Of a stretch of 64,000 nucleotides of DNA, positions 10,680 to 21,587 are shown piece by piece; positions within the stretch are counted from its first letter, which is position 1; every line of letters begins with the position of its first letter. This DNA is from Emiliania huxleyi CCMP1516. Its lineage: Eukaryota; Haptophyta; Isochrysidales; Noelaerhabdaceae. A program made the translations under genes and the position numbers. The stretch covers positions 450,993-514,992 of the forward strand of contig NW_005198965.1 of NCBI RefSeq assembly GCF_000372725.1, written 5' to 3'. Under the pieces are notes generated by a model, which saw only the letters and a program-made list of their open reading frames with translations, did no database searches and was not told the origin of the DNA.

Positions 10680-11178
10680 TTGTAACCCCCTGTTACGGCG
10701 TCCGAAGGTTTTTCTTCTCAAGGACAAGGACTGTGAACTAGAGGCCCGGGGTTGTGCGTTTATGTGAACTAGAGGCCGTCATCGCATTCCCTTCCTTCTT
10801 GGCTGGGACCCAGCCAGTGCTGCCTTCTGACTACCGTAGCTCTTTCTCCCTTCTTTCTCGACTTTCTGTGCGTGAGTGAGAGAGAGAGAGTTTTTGTGTT
10901 TGTCTGTGCGTGTGCTGCGTCTTGGCAGGGGTTTTTGTGCATAACACAACTCAGGAGTGGCCCTTCAAGAAGAAAAAATCAATATTTCTTGCTTGTCACA
11001 CAGCAAATTCTTTTTTCTTGAATACAAGAAATCACGTCTCACAGAGCCGCCAACAACAAAAACTGAACCTGTTCCGCCTACTAGCCGGATAGTTTAGGAG
11101 CCCTGACACGTCCCCAACTTTTGCTTTCGCCGCTTCGCTGAAGCCAGCCCGACACCACGTCCGGCGCCGGCGCCAGAG
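10680..11178. other. Intergenic, no gene seen
   Basis: AT-richer than the surroundings, with GAGAGAGAG and TGTGTTTGTC runs. Part of it (about 11025-11045, AATACAAGAAATCACG) resembles the dispersed repeat at 17960 and 51570. Confidence 0.55.
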
Positions 11179-11535
11179 ATGGCGACTGCCCTCCCCGCGC
11201 CGTGCCAGTCGAGCCCGGCCTGGCTGCTGTGCTACCTCACCGTTCAGTCCGCCCTCCTCAACGGCAGCCAGCCCCTCCGGGTGGTGAGCTTCGCACCGAG
11301 GGCGAATGTCGGGATGGGGAACCGAATTGTGGGCCTGCTGGAGGCGGCCTTCACCGCGGCGGCCTCCGACAGCCTGCTCGCGCTCGACTATTCCAACTTT
11401 GGAGACGGATCTGAATCGCAGTACCTCCGTCCAAACCTCATCCGATGGGACGCCAGCGAGTGGCCGGCGGAGCTCCGCGCGCAAGCTCAGAGGCAGCGAC
11501 AGGGCGCGGGGAAGCTGCGGACAGCCAAGCAGGTG
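11179..11535 (+). CDS. N-terminal fragment of a fucosyltransferase-like protein
   Basis: Starts at an ATG with a hydrophobic N-terminus (PAWLLCYLTVQSALL). It then reads VVSFAPRANVGMGNRIVGLL followed by LLALDYSNFGD, the pattern at the start of eukaryotic fucosyltransferase-like domains (R/G-x-G-N-R, then an aromatic/acidic segment). The frame stays open to 11805, but beyond about 11490 it is antisense to the beta-helix gene, so I end it there tentatively. No further catalytic motifs follow. It may be a truncated gene or a pseudogene whose 3' part has been lost. Confidence 0.4.
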
Positions 11536-12716
11536 ACCGCCGCGGTCAGCGGGCAGCACAAGGCGCTGGAGATGACGACGTCGGGGGCGATGACGCTGGT
11601 CCCGTCTCTCCGTGGCACCGCCTCGCTGCAGCCCGCTCTGGCCGATCGCGTCGATCGTGCTGTCCTCAATACGCAGCCCACACGCCGGCGGCCACGCGCC
11701 TTCACAGACCGAGAAGCCGTGGCCCATCGACGCGACGGCACCGCCGTTTTCATCCGCGTGACAGTCGCGAAAGCTGCTCCTCTGGATGGAGGCGTGACCA
11801 CCTAGCCATAGACGCGTCCAGTGAGCATCTGCGGACAGGCAAGTTGCTCCTGCTAATGGAGGTGGCTGCCCTTCCACAAAAGGAGTCCTCCGCCATGGCT
11901 GAGCGCGCGACAGCCCGAGATCTCCGACGCAACCACACTCGCAGACGACTTGATGTGCACGTAGACCCCGCCGCCGTCATCTGCGGCGCTACAGCCGCGC
12001 AAGCGAGAGCCGTGGACAGTCAGCTCGCAAGAGTGTAGTTGCACCGCCCCTCCGTCGTCGCCAGCATGGCAATCGGCCACGGTGGTGTCGCGCAAGGTGA
12101 GGCTACCGACGCCGTGTCCGATGCACGTGAAGCCTCCACCGTCGTCGGCCGCCGAGCAGCTGCGGACATGGCAGCTATTGAGCTGCACTGTCGATCTATC
12201 CGCGGCGAGGCCGCCGCCGTCATGCCTTGCGCAGCTCAGCCCTCCGGCACCTGGAGCCTCGCACTCCGCTTCGGCATGACAGTCTTCGATGACAGTATCA
12301 TGGAGCTCAGCCTGCGCGTCTTTCAGGTACACACCACCGCCACGTGCAGCTGAGCACCCAACTATGTTCACACTTCGCAGCTGCAGGCGGCTGCCAGGGC
12401 CTACGACACTTATCCCGCCACCATCTCCATTCGGTTCCGATCCGTTTACCAGCGTCAGGTCAATGAGAGTGAGATGCGCGCCGTCTTCCACAGCAAATGC
12501 GCGGGATAGTCTCTGTGCGTCGATGACCACTGTGTTCAGGCTGCCAGTCAATGTTGCGTGCGTGCCGAATGAGACAGTGATCGGATCGCCCCCCAGAGGA
12601 AAATGCGACGCGGCAAGGAGGACAGCCCGCGTCGCTAAGGCTGGCTCGGCCGTTGGCCCGGCCGTTGGCCGCAACGCGGCTCGAATGCAACCGACGTCTG
12701 CGCAGGTGGTCTGCAT
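11487..12716 (-). CDS. Right-handed parallel beta-helix repeat protein
   Basis: Repeats of about 25-40 residues with a GG(G/A)-hydrophobic turn and paired Cys-Ser/Ala (VNIVGCSAARGGGVYL, CHAGDDGGAVQL, CSAADDGGGVYVH, CHADENGGAVASM). This is the pattern of pectate-lyase-like beta-helices and of Pmp-type surface repeats. A 68-bp GC-AG intron (11869-11802) joins LLLWKG to GHASIQRSSF in phase. The ATG at 12716 lacks an obvious signal peptide, so a further 5' exon may be missing. The 3' end is uncertain; a terminal exon to 11487 is plausible and would abut the plus-strand gene tail to tail. It is likely secreted or surface-exposed if the family pattern holds; no catalytic residues were identified. 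Confidence 0.65.
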
Positions 12717-13244
12717 GCGGCAGAGAGAAAAGCGGCGCGGCGCGCCGCAACTCTTTTACGTTCTTCTCGTCGCCCGGAATTTCAAATTACCTGGCTTTTA
12801 ACTTTTTATTTTCGTGTGTCGACGGTGACAAGTGTGGCGATGGCTGTCTGCGGTGCGCGCAAGATTTGCCTTCGACGAGGGATCTTGTGATGCTGCGGGC
12901 GCCATTGCGGGCATTGCCATTGGTGAGAGAGAGATTATGACAATGAGTGTATGAGATTATATCGTCGTGAAGCGTTGCGCGTCTCTCTCCAGACACCAAA
13001 GCCGTCAGCGCTGTCGTGCGACACTTCTGCAGCAAAAATACAGAAAACAAAAACTCCGTGTCAACTGTCATGCGCTCATGCCTCCGCATAATGCGCGGGG
13101 GCGGGAGAGCGCCCGGCTTTGTGGCCGGTGGGCCGGTGCAAGACATGGAAAGGCGCGCCATCGGGAGACGCTCTCACAGGGGGGGGGGGGGGGGCCCGGA
13201 GCTCCCACACGTCAGGGGGAGCCGCCACACGACATCCAATGACT
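12717..13244. other. Intergenic, no gene seen
   Basis: Contains a stretch of more than ten G at about 13181-13194. No ORF here has a recognisable domain. Confidence 0.55.
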
Positions 13245-16200
13245 TCACAGCACCATCGTCTTCTCCAGCTCCCCCAGCGGCGCTGGCGGGGGCTCGGACG
13301 GCTGCGGCGTCGACGGCCCCGCGGGCGAGTCGGGCTGGGCCTTGTAGCTGCTCAGGTGGCTAGCGATAGCCTCGCGGAGCGAGTCGATCGACGCGTCGCG
13401 CAGGAAGGGGTCGTCGAGCAGTGTTCGCGCGGAGGGGCGGTCCGCCGGCTCCTTGACGAGGGCGGCGGCGAGGAAGGCGCGGAAGGCGTCCGACGCCTCC
13501 ACGTGGCTGTCGACGCAGGGCGGCGCGCCGTTGACTATCAGCATCATCACCTGCGGCGGGCGACACGGTGTGGGCACGGGCGGTGGGGGCAGGGCGGTCG
13601 GGGATGGGGGGGGGGGGGGTCGGGTGGCGCCTGGAAGACGGCCTTGATGTTTGAGAAGGGCGGCCACATCTGCGCGAGCTCGATGGCGGTGATGCCGGCG
13701 CCCCAGATGTCCACCTTGGTGTCGTACTTGCCGTCGTCGGGCCCCGACTGCGAGAGCGTCTCCGGCGCCATCCAGTGCGGCGTGCCGATCATCGTGCCCC
13801 GCTTGGACATGGTGTTGTACAGCTGAGCAGCCACGCCGAGGTCGGCGAGCTTGACCTCCCCCCTCTTGGTGAGGAGGATGTTGGCCGCCTGCGCACGGCG
13901 CGGCAAGTGCGTCAGCGCGGCGTCCGTCCACGGCCGTGAAGAGGGTCCGGCAGGGGCGGGGGTGCGCCTTGATGTCGCGGTGGATGGTCTTGCGCTCGTG
14001 GTGTAAGTAGTCGAGCGCAGTGAGGACGCCGCGCACGATCCACGCGATCTCGCGCTCGCCGAGCGGCGCATTCTGCTTGCGCATCATGTCGAGGGTCGAG
14101 CCGACGGCGCAAAACTCCATCACCACCCACAGAGTGGATCGCATCTGGTGCTCGCGGATGAAGGCGTCCTGTCCCGGGGGGGGGGCAGGCGTTGAGGGAG
14201 AAGCAGGGGCGACGACGAGGCGCGAAGCATGCGCAAGCGCGCGCGGCGCCTTGTACGCGACGATGTGCTCGCAGGTGCACTCGCGCATGATTTTGATCTC
14301 GCGCTTGATGTCCTCGGCCGAGTCGGCCTGCAGCAGCATCACCTTGACGGCGACCTCCTCGTCGCGACACGAGCCGCGGAAGACGGAGCCGTACGTTCCC
14401 TGCCCGATCCGGTTCAGCAGCGTCGTGTCGCGGTAGCTCTTCCCCTTGCCCTTGCCCCCGCGCGAGCGGCTAGCCTCTGCGGGCGGCGCGTCCTCGGCGC
14501 GGCGCATTGGACTTTTCAGTCTTGGGGGCGGCGCGGCGGCGGGCCTCGCCGGCGATGGGTCGGAGCGCGGCGACTCCATCGTCGACGACGACGATGAGAG
14601 GCAACCGGCCTCGGTGCCTTCGTCGCCGTCGAGCGGCGGCGCTCGCCCGGCGCTCGGCCGCTGCTCGGGCGGCAGCGTGCCGAGCGTGCCCGACTGCGTC
14701 CCGGCGCTGGCCCGCTGCTGCAGCGGGAACTTGGAGAGGGGGGTGTTCGCCTCCTCGGCGCCGCTCCCTCTCCGCGGGAGAGTCGAGCCCGGGAGGGTCG
14801 AGCCCGCCACCGCAAACTGCTGGCGCGGCAGCGTCGACCCGCCGCCCGCCTCGACGAGCTCGACTTGTGCCGCGTCTACGGCCGTCACAGAGCAGCGGCG
14901 CGAGCTGCCGTCGCCCTCGCCCGCACACACCGCGAGCGCTGGGGAGATGGGGGGCGGCGGGGCGTCGGCGGCGACGTCGTCCATCTCGGAGAAGATTCGC
15001 TGCTGCGTCTCGAGCCACTCCTGCCGCACGCCCTTGCCGTGCGCCGCCTGCCACTTGTCGATCTCGAACTTGTCTGGCAGCGCGAAGATGACGGCGCGCG
15101 CGTACGGGAGCGGCATCTTGCGGTCGAGGTTGTGCTTGACAGTCTCGATGATGGGGAGCGCCTAGGTGGGGGAGAGGAGGCGGCCGGTGGTGAGAGGGCA
15201 GGGGGGCGGGGTGGGCCGATGGGAGAGGGTGCGGGTCGGTCGCCTCCATCTGCTCGTGCGACGCGGTCAGGAACTTGAGGATTGGGAAGCGCATGATCTC
15301 CGAGGCGAGGTCCCAGTCGCACCCGGCGTCGACGAGCTCGTCGATGGAGTTCATGCGCAGGCAGACGCCCTGGGGGATGCGCGCCCTGCGGAGAGAGGGC
15401 GTCGGGGGAGGGGAGGGGCTGGGCGCGGGGGAGGGGGGGTGGGGAGGGGGGGGAGAGGGGCGGGGCGTGGACAAGAGGGGGAGGGAGGTGAGGGAGTGAG
15501 GGAGTGTGGGTAAGAGGGGGGAGTGTGTGGTGGTGGTGGCGGTGGGGGTGCGCCTTTCGCGTTCGAAGTCGGCGCGGAAGGTCTCGCGGCGCGCGCGCGC
15601 CGACTCTGACGCCTCGCGCTCCCTCCTCGCGATGGAGGGGTGCTGCCGGTAGCGCGTGAGCATCTCCATGAAGGCCCGCTCCTTGCTCGGGTCGGCCGCC
15701 GCAGCCTCCATCGCGACGCGCAGCAACTCCTCCATGTTGAGGGTCGAGTGCTGCGCGGGAAGAGAGGGCGCCGCCCGCCGCAGCGTGCCGCCGCTGCCCC
15801 GCGGCAGTGTGCCGCCCGCCTCGCTGCCCGCCGCGCTCGAGGCGCGCATCGGCGAGACGCCGCCAGAGGGCGAGGCGGGTGGCGGTGCGGCCGAGTCGCC
15901 CGAAGGCATGTCGTGCAGCCGCCACGCCTGCAAGGGAGGCTCCGAGAGGGCTCCGAGAGGGCTCCGAGAGGGCTCCGAGAAGGCATGTCGTGCATCCGCC
16001 GCGCCTTGAGTGAGTGGATGTCGGACAGGGTCGAGGCATGCCCGTCGCACCTCGCCGCCAGCGCGCCCGCCTCGTGCCCCTGCATCGTCCCAACCCGCCA
16101 GCTCTCCGACTCGACGGTCAGGCGGCACTCCTCCGCGTGCGGAACCAGCACCTGCGCCGCAGGCGTGTCAGCACTGTCGGCACGCTGCTGCTGACTCCTC

Positions 16201-17539
16201 TCGCTGCTGACGCCACTCTGCGGGGCAGTGCGGCGCACGCGCCTGCGCCAGCCACCGCCCGTTGAGTGCCTCTCCGTCGACGGCGACGACGACGTCGCCC
16301 TCGCGCAGCTGCTTCTCGCGCGCGGCGTGCGTGCCCGGGATCAGCTTGACGATCACGTTCCGCTCGTTGATGTCGATCCCCAGCCGCGAGCCCGTGCGCC
16401 GGACAAGCACCTCTCTCCGCACAACCTGCGAGCAGGCGGAGGGCGAGAGGCGGACGGTAGGCGTAGGCGTCGCGCGCAGTCCGGGGCACGAGAGGCGTGG
16501 GGCCGGCAGAGCGAGCGGGGGGGGGGGGGCGCCGAACAACGCGGCGGGGAGGAGGAAAGTCGAGCGGTGCGCGGCGGTTGGGCGAGGGAAGACGGGAGGT
16601 GTCTCGGAAGTGTCTCGGAAGTGTCTCGGGAGTCGGCCACCGTCACGCGGGACCCGCCCTGCACGTCGGCGGGCGAGAACTGGCTGCCCGACTGTGCGGC
16701 AGGGGCGCGTGGGGCGTGCGCCCTCTTGACGGTCAAGAGGTGGCGCGGCTGCTTCGCGTCGATGACCGCGAGGATCGAGCTGCCGGCGAGAGGGACGCCG
16801 TCGACCGCCACGATCTCGTCGCCGATGCCGAGCAGGCCGGCGGCAGCAGAGCCTGGGGGAGGGAGGCGGCGGGGAGGAGTGAGGGGGCAGCGGAGGAGAG
16901 AGGCGGTAGGGGAGAGGAGAGGCAGCAGGGAAGGAGATAGGCAGCGGGGACGGAGAGGCGGCAGGGAGGGAGAGGCGGCAGGGAGGGAGAGTGGAGGCTG
17001 AAAAGGAGAGAGGCGGAGAGGGGCGGGCAGCCACCAGAGGCAACGTTCCTCACGCGGTTGTCATCGTCGAGGTCGACGCCGAGGCGGCCTCCTGCGCCGC
17101 GGGCGATGGCGATGTCCTCGGTCTCCGCGCTGACGCGAGGCGAGAGCACCCTCGCTGGGCTCGCGCCGCTCGCAGCCGTCGTCGCTGGGCTCGCGCCGCT
17201 CGCAGCCGCCGCTTCGTTGGCGTGCGCTGCTGAGACGAGATGTGACCACGGCACGAGACCGGAGCGAGGAGCGGCCTCGCCCGCGCGCTCGACTGAGACG
17301 GCGCACCATCCCTCGCGGGTGGGCCCGGCGCTGATCGTCACAAACTCGCCGCGCCGCACCGCCAGCTCCTCTGCCGCCTCGGCAGCAAAGTCAGACACGA
17401 CGCACGCAATCTCCCCAACGCAGCCAGAAGAGGGCCGCCGGCCCGAGGCCGGCCCGCTCCGCGGCGTCTGCGGCTGCTGCCGCTCGCTCACCGGAGTCGG
17501 AGGAGCGCCGGCGGATTCGGTGCTGGAGCAGACGCCCAT
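13245..17539 (-). CDS. SH3-PDZ-PDZ-Ste20/MST-type protein kinase
   Basis: Ten exons (17539-17035, 16852-16647, 16425-16243, 16151-16005, 15927-15554, 15385-15244, 15161-14250, 14168-13968, 13888-13631, 13550-13245) give 1077 aa; every phase closes. The N-terminus MGVCSS has the Gly2/Cys/Ser context of N-myristoylation and palmitoylation, so membrane attachment is likely. An SH3-like domain follows (about 42-102, ending GLVPWSHLV), then two PDZ domains (RLGVDLDDDNRVRNVASG and RLGIDINERNVIVKLIPG). The kinase (about 762-1010) has the Gly-loop GQGTYGSV, AVKV lysine, HRDIKAAN, DLG in place of DFG and SKRGTMIGTPHWMAPE, closest to the Ste20/MST (Hippo) group. It is a Ser/Thr kinase by family. Seven of nine introns start with GC. 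The scaffold-plus-kinase fusion is unusual, but the in-phase exons argue for one gene. Confidence 0.85.
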
Positions 17540-18040
17540 CCGAATGAAAAAGTCGCGCTCGCGGCAGCGGCCTAACGAGTCGGCGGTTGAGGCGCTGAGG
17601 CAGGGCGGAGGCGGGCAGGGCGGCGTGAGGAGGGCGGGTGGGGAGGAGAGGCTGGCAGCGGGAGAGCGGCGCCTGGGTCGTTTCCTCAACTGCCAGGTTT
17701 GGGCGCGCCTCTCCTCCTGCTTGAGCGCCGCCTGCTTTCGCAGCCGGTTTTTTTTTTCTTGTTTCCTTTGGCTTTGTCCAGTCCGAGCCTGACTGTTCTT
17801 CACCTTCCTACCTACCTACCGAGGCTGTCTCACACAGAGGCTTGGCGCTGTGTATCTCGAGACCTCGAGAGAAGGCCGCCCGCAAGCCCAAGTCGAATTG
17901 GCTTTTCTTTTGGCATTTGGGAGAGAGAGAGAGATTTTTAGCAATACCAAACAACTCTAAGAGGACCAACAAGAAATCACGACTCTCACAGTGATCGGGC
18001 AACACAGAGGCTGTTCTTCTGAGAGACCAGCACGGCCTAC
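17540..18040. repeat. Intergenic region with two dispersed repeats
   Basis: No gene. The segment 17774-17820 matches 2609-2655 (CCGAGCCTG...CTACCTACC). The segment about 17925-17996, with GAGAGATTTTTAGCAATACC and CCAACAAGAAATCACG, matches 51552-51595 on the same strand; its first part also matches 39843-39868 in inverse orientation. The two repeat families meet here. Confidence 0.65.
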
Positions 18041-19177
18041 CTACATCAAGGCAACAACGCCGGGATAGGCGCGCTCCATCGCCATCGGCGCCACCGCCTC
18101 CCACGTGTCCAGGGCCGGATCATACCGCTCCACCGAGCGGAGCATGTTCAAGTCGTCGTCGCGGCCGCCCACGGCGTACAGCTTCCCCTCGAGCACAACC
18201 ACGCTGAGAGCGACCCGACCCACCGCCATCGGCGCCACCGCCTCCCAAACACCGAGCGCCGGATCGTACCTCTCTGCCGACTCTAGGCAGTCGCCCTGAT
18301 TGGCTTGCCCGCCCACAGCGTACAGCTTGCCGTCGAGCACCGCCACGCCCAGCTGTTCCCGCGCCATCGACATCGGCGCCACCTCCTCCCACGCGTCCAG
18401 CGCCGGATCGTAGCGCTCGGCCGACCGGAAGCTCGTGCCAAACGCCCGGCCGCCCACAGCATACAGTTTGTCGTCGAGCACTGCAGCACCGAGATCCTCC
18501 CGCGCCGTTCCCATGGGCGCCACCGCCTCCCACGCATCCTGAGCCGGGTCGTACCGCTCCACCGAGCCGCTGTCGCCGCCGCGGCCGTCGCCCCCACCGG
18601 CAGCGTACAGCTTCCCGGCTAGCACTGCAACGCCCGGGTCACCTCGAAGCCTCGTCATCGGCGCCACAGCCTCCCATGCCTGCGCAACCGGGTCGTAGCG
18701 AGAGGCCGCGTTTGTGGATGCGACTTCGACCCAGCCGCCGACGGCATAGATCTTGCCGTCGAGTACCGCCATCCTGAAGGACACCCCGGTCGCTGGTATC
18801 GGCGCCACCGCCTCCATCCGCCACGCATTTGCTGCCGCGTCGTACCGCTCCATCGTCGTGCTGCCGTGGCTGCTGATCGCGAGCAAGCGCGGCCACTTGC
18901 GCTGCTTGAGCGTCTGCTTCCAGCCGCGGCGCCACGCGTGACACGTCCCCTTGGCGGCGTGCTCCTCGGTCGGCAGCTGGGCGAGGATGTGCGGGACGAG
19001 GTCCGGCGAGAGGAGGACCTTGGAGAGCACCCACTCGGGCTGCTCCACGAGCCGTGCGGCGTGCTCCTCCGCCACGCGCAGCGCGGCGGCGCTCGCGCCC
19101 GCCTGCGCCTCGATGACGGCGCACAGCTGTTCTGGCGAGAGGCCAGCGACGCGGGCGCCGATGCGGTGGGCGGCCAT
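18041..19177 (-). CDS. Kelch-repeat protein
   Basis: Single-exon gene of 378 aa. The ATG at 19177 ([18 protein letters not shown]) is preferred; the longer frame to 19339 overlaps the neighbouring promoter. An N-terminal helical region (about 1-110, with [15 protein letters not shown] and a Trp/Lys-rich segment, perhaps a degenerate F-box) is followed by five or six kelch repeats ([26 protein letters not shown]), each with the double Gly and spaced Tyr/Trp of a beta-propeller blade. It is probably an adaptor binding another protein, possibly in a ubiquitin ligase. No introns, unlike most neighbours. The repeats are very alike, so they could recombine. Confidence 0.85.
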   Translation of the reverse strand: MAAHRIGARVAGLSPEQLCAVIEAQAGASAAALRVAEEHAARLVEQPEWVLSKVLLSPDLVPHILAQLPTEEHAAKGTCHAWRRGWKQTLKQRKWPRLLAISSHGSTTMERYDAAANAWRMEAVAPIPATGVSFRMAVLDGKIYAVGGWVEVASTNAASRYDPVAQAWEAVAPMTRLRGDPGVAVLAGKLYAAGGGDGRGGDSGSVERYDPAQDAWEAVAPMGTAREDLGAAVLDDKLYAVGGRAFGTSFRSAERYDPALDAWEEVAPMSMAREQLGVAVLDGKLYAVGGQANQGDCLESAERYDPALGVWEAVAPMAVGRVALSVVVLEGKLYAVGGRDDDLNMLRSVERYDPALDTWEAVAPMAMERAYPGVVALM

Positions 19178-19356
19178 ACACACAGGTATATACCGAGCTC
19201 CGGTCTCGCGGGGCCCCCACTGGCGAGGTCCATCTCTTTCTTTTTCCTGGAAAGAAATTTCCGTCGGTAGCCGACGTCGCACCCGCACCCGTACGTCGGC
19301 TACCGACATCGGTACCGCCCGTGCGACGAACGCTAGCACCCGAACACCACGTCTAC
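19178..19356. promoter_or_regulatory. Divergent promoter region, kelch/ferredoxin
   Basis: 179 bp separate the two start codons. TATATA lies at about 19187-19192, close to the k-side start, and an imperfect inverted repeat (CGTCGGTAGCCGACGTCG, about 19261-19278, again near 19295 as CGTCGGCTACCGACATCG) sits midway and may be a control site. Confidence 0.5.
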
Positions 19357-19649
19357 ATGCTGCCGCTCCTCGCCGCTCCCCTCGCGCTCTGGGCGACCGC
19401 GCCGTGGCGCTCGGCGGCGTACGAATTCCGCAGCCGCCCTGCGCTGCTCTCGGTCGCTGCCGCGCCTGCCGACCTCCGCTCCTGGCTCAGCGAGGAGGCA
19501 AACGTCTCGCCTCAGTTTCTAGATGCGGTCCTGTCCGTCTGCGACGATGAGATGATCGGCTCCGTCGAGAACCTCCGCACGCTGAGCACGGCCGGCATGC
19601 TCGCATCCGTCTTCAAGCCAGTCATCGCCGCAAGCATCGAGGCTGCGCT

Positions 19650-19687
<38 letters not shown>

Positions 19688-20334
19688 TTGCCGGCGCGGC
19701 GGCCGGCGCGGCGCTCGACGGCGGCGCCTCTTCGCTGCCGCTGCGCGAGGTGCGGCGCCGGCTGATGGCGCAGGGCATGTCAACGTGGGGCAACGAGGCG
19801 GAGCTGCGGCGGCTCCACTCGATGTTTGCCGTGCAAGACACCGTCTCCGTCGCGCCGGTCGAGGCGCCGGCGTGGCCTCCGACGCTCACGGCTGGAGGCG
19901 CGGTCGCGAAGCCGACGTCGGCGAGCGCCGCCGCGCCGCCCGCCGCGCCGCCGCCTGCCGCAGCGGCGCCCGCAGCGGCGCCGGCCGAAGCTGCGGCGCC
20001 GCCTGCCACCGCGGCGGACAAGTCGACGTACACAGTGAAGCTGGTGAATCCCGACGGCGAGCAGGTCGTCGAGTACGACCCGTCGGGCGGGGACTTCCTC
20101 CTCGACTACCTCGACGAGCTCGACAATGCCGACGACTACGCCGATCTTCCGTACGCCTGCCGCGCGGGCTCGTGCAGCGCCTGCGCAGGGAAGCTCGTCT
20201 CGGGCACGATGGACACCTCCGCGTGCGGCTTCCTCTCGGAGGAGCAGAAGGCCGCCGGCTGGGTCCTCACATGCACCGCCAAGCCAACCTCGGACTGCGT
20301 CATCGAGACCCACAAGGAGGACGACATGTACTGA
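19357..20334 (+). CDS. petF: Plastid-type [2Fe-2S] ferredoxin with long N-terminal extension
   Basis: Single exon, 325 aa. The C-terminal 100 residues are a plant-type ferredoxin: [11 protein letters not shown], the cluster loop [13 protein letters not shown] with three ligand Cys, and the fourth Cys in WVLTC, ending in ETHKEDDMY. It carries electrons from photosystem I to FNR and other stromal acceptors. The ATG at 19357 opens a hydrophobic signal-like sequence ([12 protein letters not shown]), as expected for import into a complex plastid. Between targeting sequence and ferredoxin lie about 190 extra residues: a helical domain (about 35-90), a poly-Gly run, a second helical segment ([19 protein letters not shown]) and an Ala/Pro linker. 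Ordinary ferredoxins are about 97 residues plus a transit peptide, so this is a fusion or a very long presequence. Confidence 0.9.
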
Positions 20335-20848
20335 GCGGTGCCACTGCTCGCGCTCGCGCTCCGCCGGCCGGCGCACGCACCGCAACCCGCTGCATACGTC
20401 GACGCCCAAGGAGGCCAGTGCGCGCCGGCTGGATGGGCCACGGCGCCATCTTCGGTGCCCTTATCTACTGCCTCACACGCGCTTCCAGGCGCCCGACTCG
20501 AGACACGAGAGAGGGAGGCGCCCGAGGGAGGCGCCTTTGCCGTGGCATGCGCCGTGCGCCTCACCCGGACCCGTCACGACCGCACTGTTCACTGTATGTT
20601 GCACACGTTATTGCTGCCGCGGCGAATCGAACACGGTGACAGATGGTACATTATCATTAAAACATTATATCGACCCATACACTGTGCCCATACACAGGAC
20701 ACCCCCTCTTTCGTGGCTCATAGAGCAGAGGAGGCGGTGCCGGTGGAAGCTGGAACGTACAGAGAGACAGAACAAGTGAGAGCGCCCAGCGAGCGGTGCA
20801 GAGTGTGAGCACGAACGAGAATCGAGAAACCGAGGATCAGCTCGAGGA
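20335..20848. other. Intergenic between convergent genes
   Basis: 3' flanks of the ferredoxin and lipocalin genes; no further gene is supported. An AT-rich patch lies at about 20645-20690 (ATTATCATTAAAACATTATA) and could serve 3'-end formation. Confidence 0.55.
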
Positions 20849-21587
20849 TCACGGCGGCGGCACGCTTCGCTGCTGCTGCGGCACGCGCTCCGCTTTGCTC
20901 AGGTCCCAGCCGGCTGCGGCGGCAGCTTGCTTCAGCGGCTCGAGGAGGGCATCGTCGACGACGGGCTCACGCGTCATGATGTACATCCACGCGCCTGGAG
21001 CGGCTCAGTGTAACAGTGAGCGACACCAGGGCAAGTGTATTCGTGCTTCTGTGAGGAGCCGCGTTACCGGCGCCGCTCGTCTTCGGCGAGGAGCAGACCA
21101 TGTGCGAATAGGCCTCGTCGACGTCGATGATGACGTATGATAGCCACACTGGGAGGTAGCAGAGCTTGAGCCACGGCTTGACCTGCCAGAGGGTGCCGTC
21201 CTCGCTGCCGGGCGCGACACGGCCCTTCTGGTAGACGACGGTCGGCTTTGCTTCGAACGATCCAGACGAGAACGTGTACTTGACCTTGACCCGCTGCTCC
21301 TCCTCGTCCCAGCTGTACTGCTCAAGCCCGTTGTGAGCCCCGCGGTCGAAGGGCGTCGGGATGGCGACCTGCACGAACCAGTTGCCCATGCACTTGAGCG
21401 GCTCGATCTTGCGGGCAATCATCTTTCGAGAGGCTCGAACGTAGGAAGAGGTGTGAGTTGATGCCAAAGGTCTTCCATCCAAGGTGGCCGACCGAGCCAG
21501 CCAGAAGAAATATCTCTTGCTTGTGAGGCTGGCGGCAAGGAGAAGTAGGTGCATGGCGAAAGAGTGACTGGCGGCACCAGCCATCAT
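20849..21587 (-). CDS. Blc-type lipocalin
   Basis: Two exons, 21587-21074 and 20994-20849, joined by a 79-bp GC-AG intron, give 219 aa. Lipocalin signature: KCMGNWFVQVAIPTPFDRG, then YSWDEEEQRVKVKYTF, a GTLWQVKPWLKLCYLPVW strand and, after the intron, AWMYIMTREP, which corresponds to the third conserved region of bacterial Blc and plant temperature-induced lipocalins. It should form an 8-stranded barrel that binds lipid or pigment. The first 55 residues include MHLLLLAASLTS, a possible signal peptide; the true start could be 21587 or 21554, and an upstream exon cannot be excluded. Some algal lipocalins act on plastid membranes or in violaxanthin de-epoxidation; the role here is unknown. Confidence 0.8.
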
